A stretch of 64,000 nt of DNA from Zhihengliuella alba (GCF_039538765.1 NZ_BAABCJ010000002.1:744001-808000), one strand, 5' to 3'. Counted from the stretch's first letter, positions 1 through 7,596 are shown. The notes: a model not told the origin generated them from the letters alone. Numbers and translations are program-made.

Positions 1-71
1 GTCACGCCATAGAAACATCTTTTCTGTTTCGCCCATGAGACGGAGTGAGAAGGACGAAACCTGACCGAAAC
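1..71 (+). promoter_or_regulatory. GlnR-like box array upstream of nirD
   Basis: GTCAC at 1-5 and GAAAC at 12-16 are separated by 6 nt. GTGAG at 45-49, GAAAC at 56-60 and GAAAC at 67-71 are again separated by 6 nt each. All half-sites fall in one 11-bp register (1, 12, 45, 56, 67). Actinobacterial GlnR sites are described as GTNAC-n6-GAAAC repeats on this spacing, and nitrite reductase genes are classical GlnR targets. Binding by GlnR is inferred. The array may also serve a gene to the left of the window. Confidence 0.5.
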
Positions 72-306
72 GCTGCGTCATGCCCGGCAACACAGGGCTG
101 GACCTGCCTCGAGTGAGCGGCCGGCGGGCGGCGCCGGCGGCTCACAGTGGCCGGCGGCCGAGCGTGAGGCAGCGTTTACACCCCAGTGACGGCCCCCGGG
201 GCCCGGCCGTAACAAGGGCTTCCTAGGCTTCTCGGCACGGTCGCTGATGAAACCGCCCCGGAGGCAACCGCCCCGGGGACGCCAGCAGAGTGAAGAGGAG
301 TGGACC
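72..306 (+). other. nirD upstream region without a gene
   Basis: No convincing coding sequence is present. The region holds a near-perfect hairpin (113-125 with 133-145, one mismatch, 7-nt loop) without a T-tract. Just before nirD is a purine-rich Shine-Dalgarno, GAAGAGGAG, at 292-300. No large nitrite reductase subunit gene is adjacent on the left within the window. Confidence 0.5.
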
Positions 307-726
307 ATGACGATCCTGCTCGATGAGAACGCAGCCGCCGGCGGCACCGCTGTCACCGCCGTCGAGACCGGGGCGGAGTGGCTCGATGCCTGCCGCGTCG
401 AGGACCTCGCCCCCGGGTGGGGCGAGGCGGCCTGGCTGAACGGCCGCCAGGTGGCGCTGTTCCGCTTCCCGGACGGCAGCGTCCACGCCACGGACCAGCG
501 CTGCCCGGCGACCGGCGCCCGCGTCATGTCCCGCGGGATCGTGGGCGGCCGGATCGTGGAGGGCCGGCCGGTCCGCACCGTCGCCAGCCCGCTGCACAAG
601 GAGGTGTACCGGTTGGACACGGGCGAGTGCCTGAACGCCGACGGCGGGGAGGGCGGCTCCGTCCCCCGGTTGGAGATCTTCCCGGTCCGCCTCGAGGCCG
701 GCCGCGTCCGCGTGGAGGTGTCCTGA
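307..726 (+). CDS. nirD: Nitrite reductase small subunit, NirD-type
   Basis: The 139-residue product matches the Rieske-fold small subunit of assimilatory NADH-dependent nitrite reductase. The middle part (DQRCPATGARVMSRG, then a stretch ending SPLHKEVYRLDTGECL) follows the NirD pattern, in which the usual Rieske Cys/His iron-sulfur ligand pairs are not complete. It would act in the cytoplasm with the catalytic subunit NirB. The ATG at 307 is chosen because GAAGAGGAG precedes it. An in-frame ATG at 247 would add an unsupported basic leader. It is followed after 1 nt by a sirohydrochlorin chelatase-like gene, which supplies the sirohaem route, so the pair is probably one operon. GlnR-like boxes lie upstream. 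Confidence 0.85.
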   Translation: MTILLDENAAAGGTAVTAVETGAEWLDACRVEDLAPGWGEAAWLNGRQVALFRFPDGSVHATDQRCPATGARVMSRGIVGGRIVEGRPVRTVASPLHKEVYRLDTGECLNADGGEGGSVPRLEIFPVRLEAGRVRVEVS

Positions 727-727
727 C

Positions 728-1540
728 ATGGGCACCCTCCTCATCGACGGCGCGCAGGACCATGCCCTCCCCGCCCCCGGGTCGCCCTCCGCGACCCAGG
801 CCTGGACCGGCTGGGTGCCCAGCGTGGGGACCGGCACCCTGGTGGCGGCGTCCCACGGCACCTCCAGCCCGGCCGGGCAGCGCGCCATCCGCGCCCTGGT
901 GGACGCCGTGGCCGCCGCCCGCCCCGCACTGCGGGTGGAGGAGGCGTTCGTGGACGTCCAGACCCCCGGGGTGCCGCAGGTCCTCGCCCAGGCGGGCGAC
1001 GAGTCGCGGATCGTCCCCCTGCTGCTCTCCAGCGGCTACCACACCCGTCACGACCTGGCCGAGGCCGCGCGCACGGTCCGCGCGGCGACCACCGCCCGCG
1101 CCCTGGGGCCCGACCCCCGCCTGGCGGCTGTCCTCCTGCGCCGGCTCGCCGAGGCCGGACTCCGCCGCGACGACCACGTGGTGCTCGCGTGCGCCGGCTC
1201 CACCGACGAGCGCGGCGTGGCGGAGTGCCGGGCCACGGCCGCCCTGCTCGCGGAGCGGATCGGCCGGCGCGTCGAGACCGCGTTCGTCTCCGCGGCGGAG
1301 CCGTCGGTCGAGCACGCCGTGCGCACCGCCGTCGCCCGCCGGGAGGGCGGGTGGTTCTCACGACGGCGGCCGCGGAGGGGGCGCGTGGTGGTCTCGACCT
1401 ATCTCCTGGCCCCGGGGCACTTCGCGGCCCGGGTGGCTGCCTGCGGCGCCGACGTGGTGGCCCAGCCCCTCCTCGTCCCCGGGCGCCCCGTGCCGCAGGA
1501 GCTCGTGGAGATCGTCCTGGAACGCTACGACCAGCCGTAG
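728..1540 (+). CDS. Sirohydrochlorin chelatase-like protein (CbiX/SirB family)
   Basis: The 270-residue protein has two tandem CbiX-like halves. The first has the metal-site pattern ASHGTSSP (His43) and a GYHTRHDL segment (His105, His109). The second has CAGSTDE and LLAPGHFAARV. Class II chelatases of this type insert iron into sirohydrochlorin to make sirohaem, the cofactor of nitrite and sulfite reductases. That fits its position one base after nirD. Cobalt insertion is the alternative, but no cobalamin genes are nearby. Residues 1-35 are an unconserved-looking extension. Confidence 0.8.
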   Translation: MGTLLIDGAQDHALPAPGSPSATQAWTGWVPSVGTGTLVAASHGTSSPAGQRAIRALVDAVAAARPALRVEEAFVDVQTPGVPQVLAQAGDESRIVPLLLSSGYHTRHDLAEAARTVRAATTARALGPDPRLAAVLLRRLAEAGLRRDDHVVLACAGSTDERGVAECRATAALLAERIGRRVETAFVSAAEPSVEHAVRTAVARREGGWFSRRRPRRGRVVVSTYLLAPGHFAARVAACGADVVAQPLLVPGRPVPQELVEIVLERYDQP

Positions 1541-1642
1541 TGGGCCGGTGCCACGGCACGGGACTCCGGCGGACCGGGGCGGCAGGGTGCGGCAGCCCGC
1601 CGTGATGGCCCGCCGTCGCGGCCCGAGAAGCGCCGCCGGGGG

Positions 1643-1669
1643 CCCGGATTATGCTCTGAGCATGCCGGG
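1643..1669 (+). terminator. Stem-loop downstream of the chelatase gene
   Basis: ATGCT (1651-1655) and AGCAT (1659-1663) pair around CTG. The stem is extended outward by CCCGG (1643-1647) and CCGGG (1665-1669). It has no T-tract, so terminator function is only likely by position. Confidence 0.35.
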
Positions 1670-1865
1670 GGTACCCAAGCGCGGATTAATCGCGTAGGCT
1701 CTTACTCGTAGTAGTCGTAGTTCTTCACGCAGTATTTGCAGTGCCATGTTCCTGACGGGGCTGGACCGTTGTAAGTCGCGGCGAATTTTCCGCATCTACA
1801 ATTTGGCCACGAAACTGTGGCCTTATCCCAGGCGCTCCGGCGCAACGTCTCGAAAGGACATCATC
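1670..1865 (+). promoter_or_regulatory. Long cspA 5' leader
   Basis: The stretch before cspA is less GC-rich than its surroundings and has no plus-strand gene. It contains a hairpin GGCCAC (1805-1810) with GTGGCC (1817-1822). The Shine-Dalgarno GAAAGGA lies at 1853-1859. Long structured leaders are typical of cold-shock genes, where they act as temperature-responsive mRNA elements. That role is inferred here. Confidence 0.45.
1702..1845 (-). other. Possible antisense zinc-ribbon microprotein ORF
   Basis: On the minus strand an open frame ends at TAA (1702-1704). It reads CRCGKF, then WHCKYC, then KNYDYYE at the C-terminus, a CxC plus CxxC pattern typical of small zinc ribbons. Its last 15 codons almost all end in G or C, as in real genes here. 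Doubts: the only start is TTG at 1845, with no ribosome binding site, an in-frame stop lies at 1861-1863, and it sits antisense inside the cspA leader. It could be a real microprotein, the tail of a broken gene, or a chance frame in a conserved leader. Confidence 0.35.
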
Positions 1866-2069
1866 ATGGCAACAGGTACCGTTAAGTGGTTCAACCCGGA
1901 AAAGGGCTTCGGCTTCATCGCTCCCGAGGACGGCTCGGCTGACGTGTTCGCACACTACTCCGCCATCCAGTCCAACGGCTTCCGCTCGCTCGAAGAGGGC
2001 CAGCGCGTTGAGTTCGATGTGACTCAGGGCCAGAAGGGCCTTCAGGCCGAGAACATCCGCGCGCTCTAA
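1866..2069 (+). CDS. cspA: Cold-shock protein CspA family
   Basis: This 67-residue single cold-shock domain protein is an RNA chaperone that binds single-stranded nucleic acid in the cytoplasm. The RNP1 motif KGFGFI and the RNP2-like segment DVFAHYSAI are intact, and length equals that of the family. The ATG at 1866 follows GAAAGGA by 6 nt. It stands alone behind a long leader and is followed by two stem-loops. The sequence is close to Micrococcaceae CspA proteins, which helps place the organism. Confidence 0.96.
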   Translation: MATGTVKWFNPEKGFGFIAPEDGSADVFAHYSAIQSNGFRSLEEGQRVEFDVTQGQKGLQAENIRAL

Positions 2070-2099
2070 GCAGCCCGCGACGATTGCGCCCCTGAGGCC

Positions 2100-2116
2100 T
2101 GACGACCCAGTCGTCA
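2100..2116 (+). other. Tight stem-loop after cspA
   Basis: TGACGAC (2100-2106) and GTCGTCA (2110-2116) form a perfect 7-bp stem with a 3-nt loop. It may protect the 3' end of the cspA transcript or be a first, weak terminator. Confidence 0.4.
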
Positions 2117-2143
2117 GCAGCCCCTGACGGGCACGCATTCTTC

Positions 2144-2216
2144 CAGCAGCCGACGTACTCGTCGACGCCCCCGGTTTCCCGGAGGCCGAGACGCAGCACG
2201 TCGGCTGCTGTGTTTT
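2144..2216 (+). terminator. Rho-independent terminator of cspA
   Basis: CAGCAGCCGACGT (2144-2156) pairs perfectly with ACGTCGGCTGCTG (2198-2210) and is followed by TGTTTT. The 41-nt loop contains a further CCGG hairpin. Stem, T-run and position fit a terminator. Confidence 0.7.
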
Positions 2217-2326
2217 AAGCTCCCCGCCGCGCCCGGCCCACAGCGGCAGTGCCCGGGCCGCCGTCGCACCGCCGGTCCGGGCACGCTCCGGCCGACCGCG
2301 CGGGAATGATTCGCTGACACAACTGG

Positions 2327-3346
2327 TTGGCACAGGACGTGAAGCTCTCAGTCCTGGACCTGGCCCCCATCCGCACCAACGGCAGCATCGCCGAGACATT
2401 CGCAGAATCCGTGGAACTCGCCCAGGAGGCCGAACGCCTGGGCTTCGAGCGCGTCTGGTACGCCGAGCACCACAACATGGCGACCATCGCCTCCAGCGCT
2501 ACCTCGGTCCTCATCGGGCACATCGCCCACCACACGCAGCGCATCCGGCTCGGCTCCGGCGGCATCATGCTCCCCAACCACTCCCCCCTCGTCATCGCCG
2601 AGCAGTTCGGCACGCTCGAGACGCTGTTCCCGGGCCGCATCGACCTGGGTCTCGGCCGGGCGCCCGGCACGGACCAGCTCACCTTCCAGGCGCTGCGCCG
2701 GGACCCGCGCTCCTCGGACGCGTTCCCACAGGACGTCCAGGAGCTGCAGGGCTTCCTCGGCACCGAGTCCCGCATCAAGGGCGTCCACGCCTATCCGGGC
2801 TTCGGGACCAAGGTGCCCCTCTACATCCTCGGCTCGAGCCTCTTCGGCGCGCAGCTCGCCGCCCAGCTGGGCCTGCCCTACTCGTTCGCGTCCCACTTCG
2901 CCCCCGACGCCCTGCACCAGGCCGTCCGGGTCTACCGGGAGACCTTCCAGCCGTCGGAGCAGCTGTCCGAGCCGTACGTCATCGCCGGCGTCGGCGTCGT
3001 GGCCGGGCGCACCAATGCGGAGGCCCAGGCACAGTTCGAGGCCGTCCGCCGCGACCGCGTCGCCCGGTTCCTCGGCCGCGGCCGGATGGCCCCGGGCTCC
3101 ACGGAGGCGCCGTTCACGGAGGAGGAGATCGACATGCTCCTGGAGTCCCCGGCCGGCGAGCAGGTGCTCGGCATGCTCAAGTACACGGCCGTCGGCACCC
3201 CGGAGGCCGTCGGCGAGTACCTGCAGGACTTCGCCCGGAGCGCCGGCGCGGACGAGCTGATCACCGTCCAGTCCGCCATCGACTCGGCCCAGCGGCTGGA
3301 GTCCCTGCGGCTCACCGCGGAGGGCGTCGGCGCGCTGCGGACCTAG
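2327..3346 (+). CDS. LLM-class flavin-dependent oxidoreductase
   Basis: The 339-residue protein is a luciferase-like monooxygenase of the single-component group. It opens with LSVLDLAPI, carries ERVWYAEHHNM near residue 40, and has the FPGRIDLGLGRAPGTD segment that is typical of this group. Such enzymes use reduced FMN or F420; the substrate is unknown. The frame opens with TTG at 2327. A GTG at 2339 (MKLSVLDL) fits the usual N-terminus better, but neither start has a well-spaced ribosome binding site. It is transcribed alone and converges on the pca regulator. Confidence 0.85.
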   Translation: MAQDVKLSVLDLAPIRTNGSIAETFAESVELAQEAERLGFERVWYAEHHNMATIASSATSVLIGHIAHHTQRIRLGSGGIMLPNHSPLVIAEQFGTLETLFPGRIDLGLGRAPGTDQLTFQALRRDPRSSDAFPQDVQELQGFLGTESRIKGVHAYPGFGTKVPLYILGSSLFGAQLAAQLGLPYSFASHFAPDALHQAVRVYRETFQPSEQLSEPYVIAGVGVVAGRTNAEAQAQFEAVRRDRVARFLGRGRMAPGSTEAPFTEEEIDMLLESPAGEQVLGMLKYTAVGTPEAVGEYLQDFARSAGADELITVQSAIDSAQRLESLRLTAEGVGALRT

Positions 3347-3353
3347 CGGCGGG

Positions 3354-4193
3354 CTAGCGCTGCAGGCGCAGCGCCTCCTCGACCCGGGCGGCCGCCGCGC
3401 GCAGCCGCGGCAGGATCTGCTCCGCGTGCTCGGCGGGAGCGACGGCGCCGGCGGACCCCATCGAGACGTTGACGGCCGCCACCACCTCCCCGGCCGGCGA
3501 GCGCACCGGCACGGCCACCGAGGTCAGCCCGAGCTCCAGCTCCTGGTCCACCAGGCACCAGCCCTGCCGACGGACCCGGGCCAGCTCCGCGCGGAGCCGG
3601 TCCGGGTCCGTCAGCGTGCGCGGCGTCAGGGCCTGGAGCCGGCCCGCGGCGTCCAGGCGGGCGACGACGTCGTCCTCGCCCGCGCCGCGCTCGCCGTCGC
3701 CGGTCCCGCCGTCGGCGAAGGCGAGGAGCACGCGCCCCATCGACGTGGCGTACGCGGGGAAGCGGGTCCCCACGGAGATGCCCACGCGCATGATCCGGCG
3801 GGTGTGGACGCGCGCGATGTAGACCACGTCGTCGCCCTCGAGGACGGACGCCGACGCGGACTCGCCGAGCTCGGCCGAGAGCTCCTCCAGCACCGGCTGG
3901 AGCAGCTGCGGGAGCGACTGGCTGGAGAGGAACGCGTAGCCGAGCCGCAGCACGCCCGCCGTCAGCTCGAAGTGCTTCCCGTCGGTGCGCACGTAGCCGA
4001 GATCCGTCAGCGTGAGCAGGAAGCGCCGCGCCGTGGCGCGGGTTAGCCCGGTCGCGCGCGCGACGTCGGTCAGGGTCATCGACGGGTGATCGGCGTCGAA
4101 CGCGCCGATCACGTCGAGGCCGCGGGCCAGGGACTGCACGTAGTAGGACGGCGCCTCGGCCGCCTCGGGCTGCGGTGCGGGTGTGCTGGACAT
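3354..4193 (-). CDS. pcaR: IclR-family regulator of the beta-ketoadipate genes (PcaR-like)
   Basis: The 279-residue protein has an N-terminal winged helix (about residues 25-90, with SMTLTDVARATGLTRATARR) and a C-terminal IclR effector domain. PcaR/PcaU proteins sense beta-ketoadipate or protocatechuate and control pca genes. It is the last gene after pcaF-pcaI-pcaJ, 16 nt behind pcaJ. It also has a candidate promoter of its own: TACGCT (plus-strand AGCGTA, 4201-4206) 7 nt before the ATG. A palindrome upstream of pcaF is a plausible operator. Family assignment is firm; the effector is inferred. Confidence 0.85.
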   Translation of the reverse strand: MSSTPAPQPEAAEAPSYYVQSLARGLDVIGAFDADHPSMTLTDVARATGLTRATARRFLLTLTDLGYVRTDGKHFELTAGVLRLGYAFLSSQSLPQLLQPVLEELSAELGESASASVLEGDDVVYIARVHTRRIMRVGISVGTRFPAYATSMGRVLLAFADGGTGDGERGAGEDDVVARLDAAGRLQALTPRTLTDPDRLRAELARVRRQGWCLVDQELELGLTSVAVPVRSPAGEVVAAVNVSMGSAGAVAPAEHAEQILPRLRAAAARVEEALRLQR

Positions 4194-4200
4194 CAGCGCC

Positions 4201-4206
4201 AGCGTA
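4201..4206 (-). promoter_or_regulatory. Leaderless -10 element of pcaR
   Basis: TACGCT reads on the minus strand 7 nt before the pcaR ATG, and no Shine-Dalgarno is present. It would allow pcaR to be transcribed separately from pcaFIJ. Confidence 0.4.
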
Positions 4207-4209
4207 CCG

Positions 4210-4866
4210 TCACGCCCGGGTCAGTTCGACCGGGACGCGCTCCTGGAGCTCGGCGAATGTGGTGCCGTGGGTGGAGCGGACGGCGACCCCGCCGTCCGCG
4301 AGGACGAAGACCGCCTGCTCCGTGTAGATCCGGGAGACGCAGCCGAGGCCCGTCACGGGATAGGTGAGCGCGTCGACGAGCTTGGACTCGCCCGACTTGG
4401 TGAACAGGCTCATCATCACCCACGTCTGCTTGGCGCCGATGGCGAGGTCCATGGCGCCGCCGACCGCGGGGATCGCGCCCGGCGCGCCGGTGTGCCAGTT
4501 GGCCAGGTCGCCCGCCGCGGAGACCTGGAAGGCCCCGAGGACGCAGACGTCCAGGTGCCCGCCGCGCATCATCGCGAACGAGTCCGCGTGGTGGAAGTAG
4601 CTGGCACCGGGCAGCTCGGTGACGGGGATCTTGCCGGCGTTGATCAGGTCTCCATCGATCTCGTCGCCGGCGGCGACCGGTCCCATGCCGAGCATCCCGT
4701 TCTCGGTGTGCAGGGTGATGCCCTGCTCCGCGGTGAGGTGGTTGGAGACGTTGGTCGGCTGGCCGATGCCGAGGTTCACGAACGCCCCGGCGGGGATGTC
4801 GGCGGCGACCAGCCGGGCCATCTCGTCGCGGGTCAGGGCGGCGTCGGTGTCTGCGCGTTCGCTCAT
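4210..4866 (-). CDS. pcaJ: 3-oxoadipate CoA-transferase subunit B
   Basis: The 218-residue beta subunit of the succinyl-CoA:3-oxoadipate CoA-transferase transfers CoA from succinyl-CoA to beta-ketoadipate. GIGQPTNV (about 34-40) and the catalytic glutamate in TENGMLGMGP (Glu55) are present. It starts 11 nt after the pcaI stop and ends 16 nt before pcaR, in the operon pcaF-pcaI-pcaJ-pcaR. A general 3-oxoacid transferase is possible by sequence, but context favours PcaJ. Confidence 0.92.
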   Translation of the reverse strand: MSERADTDAALTRDEMARLVAADIPAGAFVNLGIGQPTNVSNHLTAEQGITLHTENGMLGMGPVAAGDEIDGDLINAGKIPVTELPGASYFHHADSFAMMRGGHLDVCVLGAFQVSAAGDLANWHTGAPGAIPAVGGAMDLAIGAKQTWVMMSLFTKSGESKLVDALTYPVTGLGCVSRIYTEQAVFVLADGGVAVRSTHGTTFAELQERVPVELTRA

Positions 4867-4877
4867 GGCGGGCTTCC

Positions 4878-5576
4878 TCACTTCTCGGTCGGGGCCAGGG
4901 CCGGGGTGGGGCCGGACGCGATGGCGACCAGCGTGTCCACGTAGATGCCCGGAGTGGCCACGTGCTCGGGGTCGATGTCGCCGACGGGGACGATCTCGTC
5001 GACCTGGACGATCGCACTGGCCGCGGCGGTGGCCATGACGGGGCCGAAGTTCCGCGCCGTCTTGCGGTAGACGAGGTTGCCGAACGTGTCCGCCCGCAGG
5101 GCCTTGATCAGGGCGAAGTCCGCCTTGATCGGTGTCTCGAGGACGTAGCCGACGCCGTCGATCTCGCGGGTCTCCTTGCCCTCGGCGAGCAGCGTCCCGT
5201 AGCCGGTGGGGGTGAAGAAGCCGCCGATCCCGGCGCCGGCGGCCCGGATCCGCTCGGCGAGGTTCCCCTGCGGGACGAGCTCCAGCTCGATCTCGCCGGC
5301 CCGGTAGGCCTCGTCGAAGTGCCACGAGTCTGACTGGCGGGGGAAGGAGCAGATCATCTTCCGCACGCGGCGCTCCCGGATCAGGAGGGCCAGGCCCGCA
5401 TCGGCCTGCCCGGCATTGTTGTTGACGACCGTGAGGTCGGTGGCGCCGCCTTCGAGCAGCGCGTCGATCAGTTCCATCGGCTGGCCGGCGTTGCCGAAGC
5501 CGCCGATCAGGACGGTGGAGCCGTCCGTGATCTGCGCGACGGCGTCGGCGGCCTGCTCTGCGATTCTGGGGGCCAT
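4878..5576 (-). CDS. pcaI: 3-oxoadipate CoA-transferase subunit A
   Basis: The 232-residue alpha subunit partners PcaJ. The glycine-rich segment GGFGNAGQPMELIDAL (from about residue 24), the VNNNAG motif and the PQGNLAERIRAAGAGIGGFFT region are typical of class I CoA-transferase A chains. The ATG at 5576 lies 2 nt beyond the pcaF stop, so translation is probably coupled. The open frame runs upstream without stops only because of high GC. Confidence 0.92.
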   Translation of the reverse strand: MAPRIAEQAADAVAQITDGSTVLIGGFGNAGQPMELIDALLEGGATDLTVVNNNAGQADAGLALLIRERRVRKMICSFPRQSDSWHFDEAYRAGEIELELVPQGNLAERIRAAGAGIGGFFTPTGYGTLLAEGKETREIDGVGYVLETPIKADFALIKALRADTFGNLVYRKTARNFGPVMATAAASAIVQVDEIVPVGDIDPEHVATPGIYVDTLVAIASGPTPALAPTEK

Positions 5577-5578
5577 GC

Positions 5579-6820
5579 TCACTCCTGCTCGGCGTTGATG
5601 TTCTCGAGGACGACGGCGATGCCCTGGCCCACGCCGATGCACAGCGCTGCGACGCCGTAGCGCTGGCCCGTGGCCCGGAGGCGGCGGGCGAGCGTGCCGA
5701 GCACGCGGAGCCCCGAGGCGCCGAGCGGGTGTCCGATCGCGAGGGCGCCGCCCCACGCGTTGACGAGGTCCGTGCTCCGCAGGCCCTCCGCGGTCCAGGC
5801 GTCGAGGCAGGCGATGGTCTGGGCGGCGAAGGCCTCGTTGAGCTCGACCGCGCCGATCTGGCCCCACGTGAGGCCGGCGCGCCGGATGGCGGTGTTCGCG
5901 GCCTCGACGGGCGCCTCGCCGAAGTACTGCGGCTCGTTGGCGGAGGTGCCGCGGCCGATGATCCGGGCCAGCGGGTCCATCCCCAGAACCCCGGCGGCGG
6001 TCTCGGAGCCGATCCACGCCGCGGAGGCGCCGTCGCTCATCGGCGAGGCGTTCCCCGCCGTGACCGTCCCGGACTCGGCCGGGCGGAAGACCGTGCGGAG
6101 GCCGGCGAGGGTGTCCGCCGTCGAGTCCGCCCGGACGGTCTCGTCGCGGGCGACCTCGCTGGAGCGCCGGTCGGCCGGCGGGACGGGGACCACCAGGTCG
6201 TCGTAGTGCCCGGCGTCCCAGGCCTCGGCGGCGAGCCGGTGGGAACGGGCCGCGTACTCGTCCTGGGCCTCGCGGCTGATCCCGTGCTTCTCGCGCAGCT
6301 GCTCGGTCGCCTCGCCGAGGGAGACGGTCCACTCGGACGGCATCTGCGGGTTCACCAGGCGCCAGCCGAGAGTGGTGTTGGCGAGCTCGAGGTTCTGCGT
6401 CGGGTATGGCCGCTCCGTCTTGGGCAGTACCCAGGGCGCGCGGGACATCGACTCGACGCCGCCGACCAGCATGAGATCCGCCTCGCCGACCTCGATCTGG
6501 CGGGAGGCGACGAGCGCCGCGTCCAGTGACGAGCCGCAGAGCCGGTTCACCGTGGTGCCGGGGATCGAGGTGGGCAGCCCGGCCAGCAGCGTGGCCATGC
6601 GGGCGACGTTGCGGTTCTCCTCGCCGGCGCCGTTCGCATTGCCGAAGACCACCTCGTCGATGGAACCGGGGGCGACGTGCTCGGCGTCGAGCCCGGGCGC
6701 GCGGTCCACGAGGGCCCGGAGCACCAGGGCCGCGAGGTCGTCCGGGCGGTGGGCGGCCAGCGAGCCGCCGATCTTGCCGAAGGGCGTGCGGACGGCGTCG
6801 TACACGTAGGCGTGCTGCAT
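5579..6820 (-). CDS. pcaF: 3-oxoadipyl-CoA/acetyl-CoA thiolase
   Basis: The 413-residue thiolase has the nucleophilic cysteine in NRLCGSSLDA (Cys95), the GHPLGASG histidine motif and the C-terminal CIGVGQG cysteine. In the beta-ketoadipate pathway it splits 3-oxoadipyl-CoA into succinyl-CoA and acetyl-CoA. It is the first gene of pcaF-pcaI-pcaJ-pcaR. Upstream, at 6852-6891, are repeated GTTC/GAAC half-sites suited to an IclR regulator. A generic acetyl-CoA acetyltransferase is excluded mainly by context. Confidence 0.92.
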   Translation of the reverse strand: MQHAYVYDAVRTPFGKIGGSLAAHRPDDLAALVLRALVDRAPGLDAEHVAPGSIDEVVFGNANGAGEENRNVARMATLLAGLPTSIPGTTVNRLCGSSLDAALVASRQIEVGEADLMLVGGVESMSRAPWVLPKTERPYPTQNLELANTTLGWRLVNPQMPSEWTVSLGEATEQLREKHGISREAQDEYAARSHRLAAEAWDAGHYDDLVVPVPPADRRSSEVARDETVRADSTADTLAGLRTVFRPAESGTVTAGNASPMSDGASAAWIGSETAAGVLGMDPLARIIGRGTSANEPQYFGEAPVEAANTAIRRAGLTWGQIGAVELNEAFAAQTIACLDAWTAEGLRSTDLVNAWGGALAIGHPLGASGLRVLGTLARRLRATGQRYGVAALCIGVGQGIAVVLENINAEQE

Positions 6821-6851
6821 GGGGCTCCCGTCGATACGGTCGGATCGATCA

Positions 6852-6891
6852 ATTGTTCTCTCTGCGAACGCTTGTGCGCTAATTGAACAAT
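6852..6891 (-). promoter_or_regulatory. Candidate PcaR operator upstream of pcaF
   Basis: GTTC (6855-6858) and GAAC (6866-6869) form a 15-bp palindrome, GTTC-N7-GAAC. A third half-site, GAAC, lies at 6885-6888. In addition, ATTGTTC (6852-6858) and GAACAAT (6885-6891) are perfect inverted repeats. The site lies 32 nt upstream of the pcaF start. PcaU/PobR-type IclR proteins use a GTTC...GAAC-like palindrome plus a third repeat, so this is the best operator candidate. Confidence 0.5.
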
Positions 6892-6934
6892 ATCAGGGAT
6901 CCCGGGATGAGCACAGGGGTCTCGGGGAACGCGC

Positions 6935-7522
6935 TCAGAGGGCGGCGAGCAGTTCCCTCCACGCAGCCTTGCGGCTGGCGACCCCGTCCGGGGCCGGGAT
7001 GCGGGTATGAGTGGCGGTCACGAGCACCCGGTCCGCACCCTTGTCCTCGAAGGAGACGGCAGCGCGCGTCCCATCGTCGAGGTCGAGCCGCCAATAGGCG
7101 CGCCGGTCCGTGGCCGAGGTGCGCGGCTCCCCCTCCGGCCCGGCACCGAGGGGCCCTGGAGCGCCGGCCCGCACCTCGGCGAGACCCGCGGCGGCCAGGT
7201 CGGACCAGCGCCGGGCGACCTCGTCGCGCCGTCCTGCCACGGTGCGGCTGACGGAGGCGTCGAAGGTGCCGTCGGGCCGCTGCCCGGGCAGGCGTCGACC
7301 GACGTGCTGCTCGTAGGCGACCGCGACGGACTGGGCCCACCAGCCGTTGTTGCCGTTGGCCACGTCGAGCCGCTCCAGGGCGAGCTCCGCGATGCGGGGG
7401 TGTGGCTCCTCGCGCGCGCCGGCCTCGTCCAGCAGGGCGACCCAGTCGGCCCAGGAGCGCCCGGACGCCTTCTCGATCGCGGCGACGTTGGACGGGTTCA
7501 CGGGGTTCGACGGCTCCACCAT
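6935..7522 (-). CDS. DUF4287-like hypothetical protein
   Basis: The 195-residue protein has an N-terminal helical half with IEKASGRSWADWVALLD and NGWWAQSVAVAYEQHVGRRL, resembling DUF4287. The C-terminal half has alternating strands and a KGADRVLVTATHTRIP segment reminiscent of AHSA1/SRPBCC-type folds. No catalytic function can be named. It has its own leaderless-type promoter (TATCCT 6 nt before the ATG) and no Shine-Dalgarno. It lies upstream of pcaF in the same direction and is unlikely to belong to that operon. Confidence 0.75.
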   Translation of the reverse strand: MVEPSNPVNPSNVAAIEKASGRSWADWVALLDEAGAREEPHPRIAELALERLDVANGNNGWWAQSVAVAYEQHVGRRLPGQRPDGTFDASVSRTVAGRRDEVARRWSDLAAAGLAEVRAGAPGPLGAGPEGEPRTSATDRRAYWRLDLDDGTRAAVSFEDKGADRVLVTATHTRIPAPDGVASRKAAWRELLAAL

Positions 7523-7528
7523 GCGCTC

Positions 7529-7534
7529 AGGATA
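7529..7534 (-). promoter_or_regulatory. Leaderless -10 element of the DUF4287-like gene
   Basis: TATCCT on the minus strand lies exactly 6 nt before the ATG at 7522. This matches the spacing seen for several other genes in the window. Confidence 0.5.
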
Positions 7535-7596
7535 CGCCGACGACCCGGCCCCGAGGAGGCCCCCGGGGCCGGGCCGCCCACCAGCATCAAGCGGGG

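Noticed and set aside
113..145. Terminator upstream of nirD
   Set aside because: The hairpin is strong but no T-tract follows and the gene it would serve is not visible, so it is recorded only as structure.
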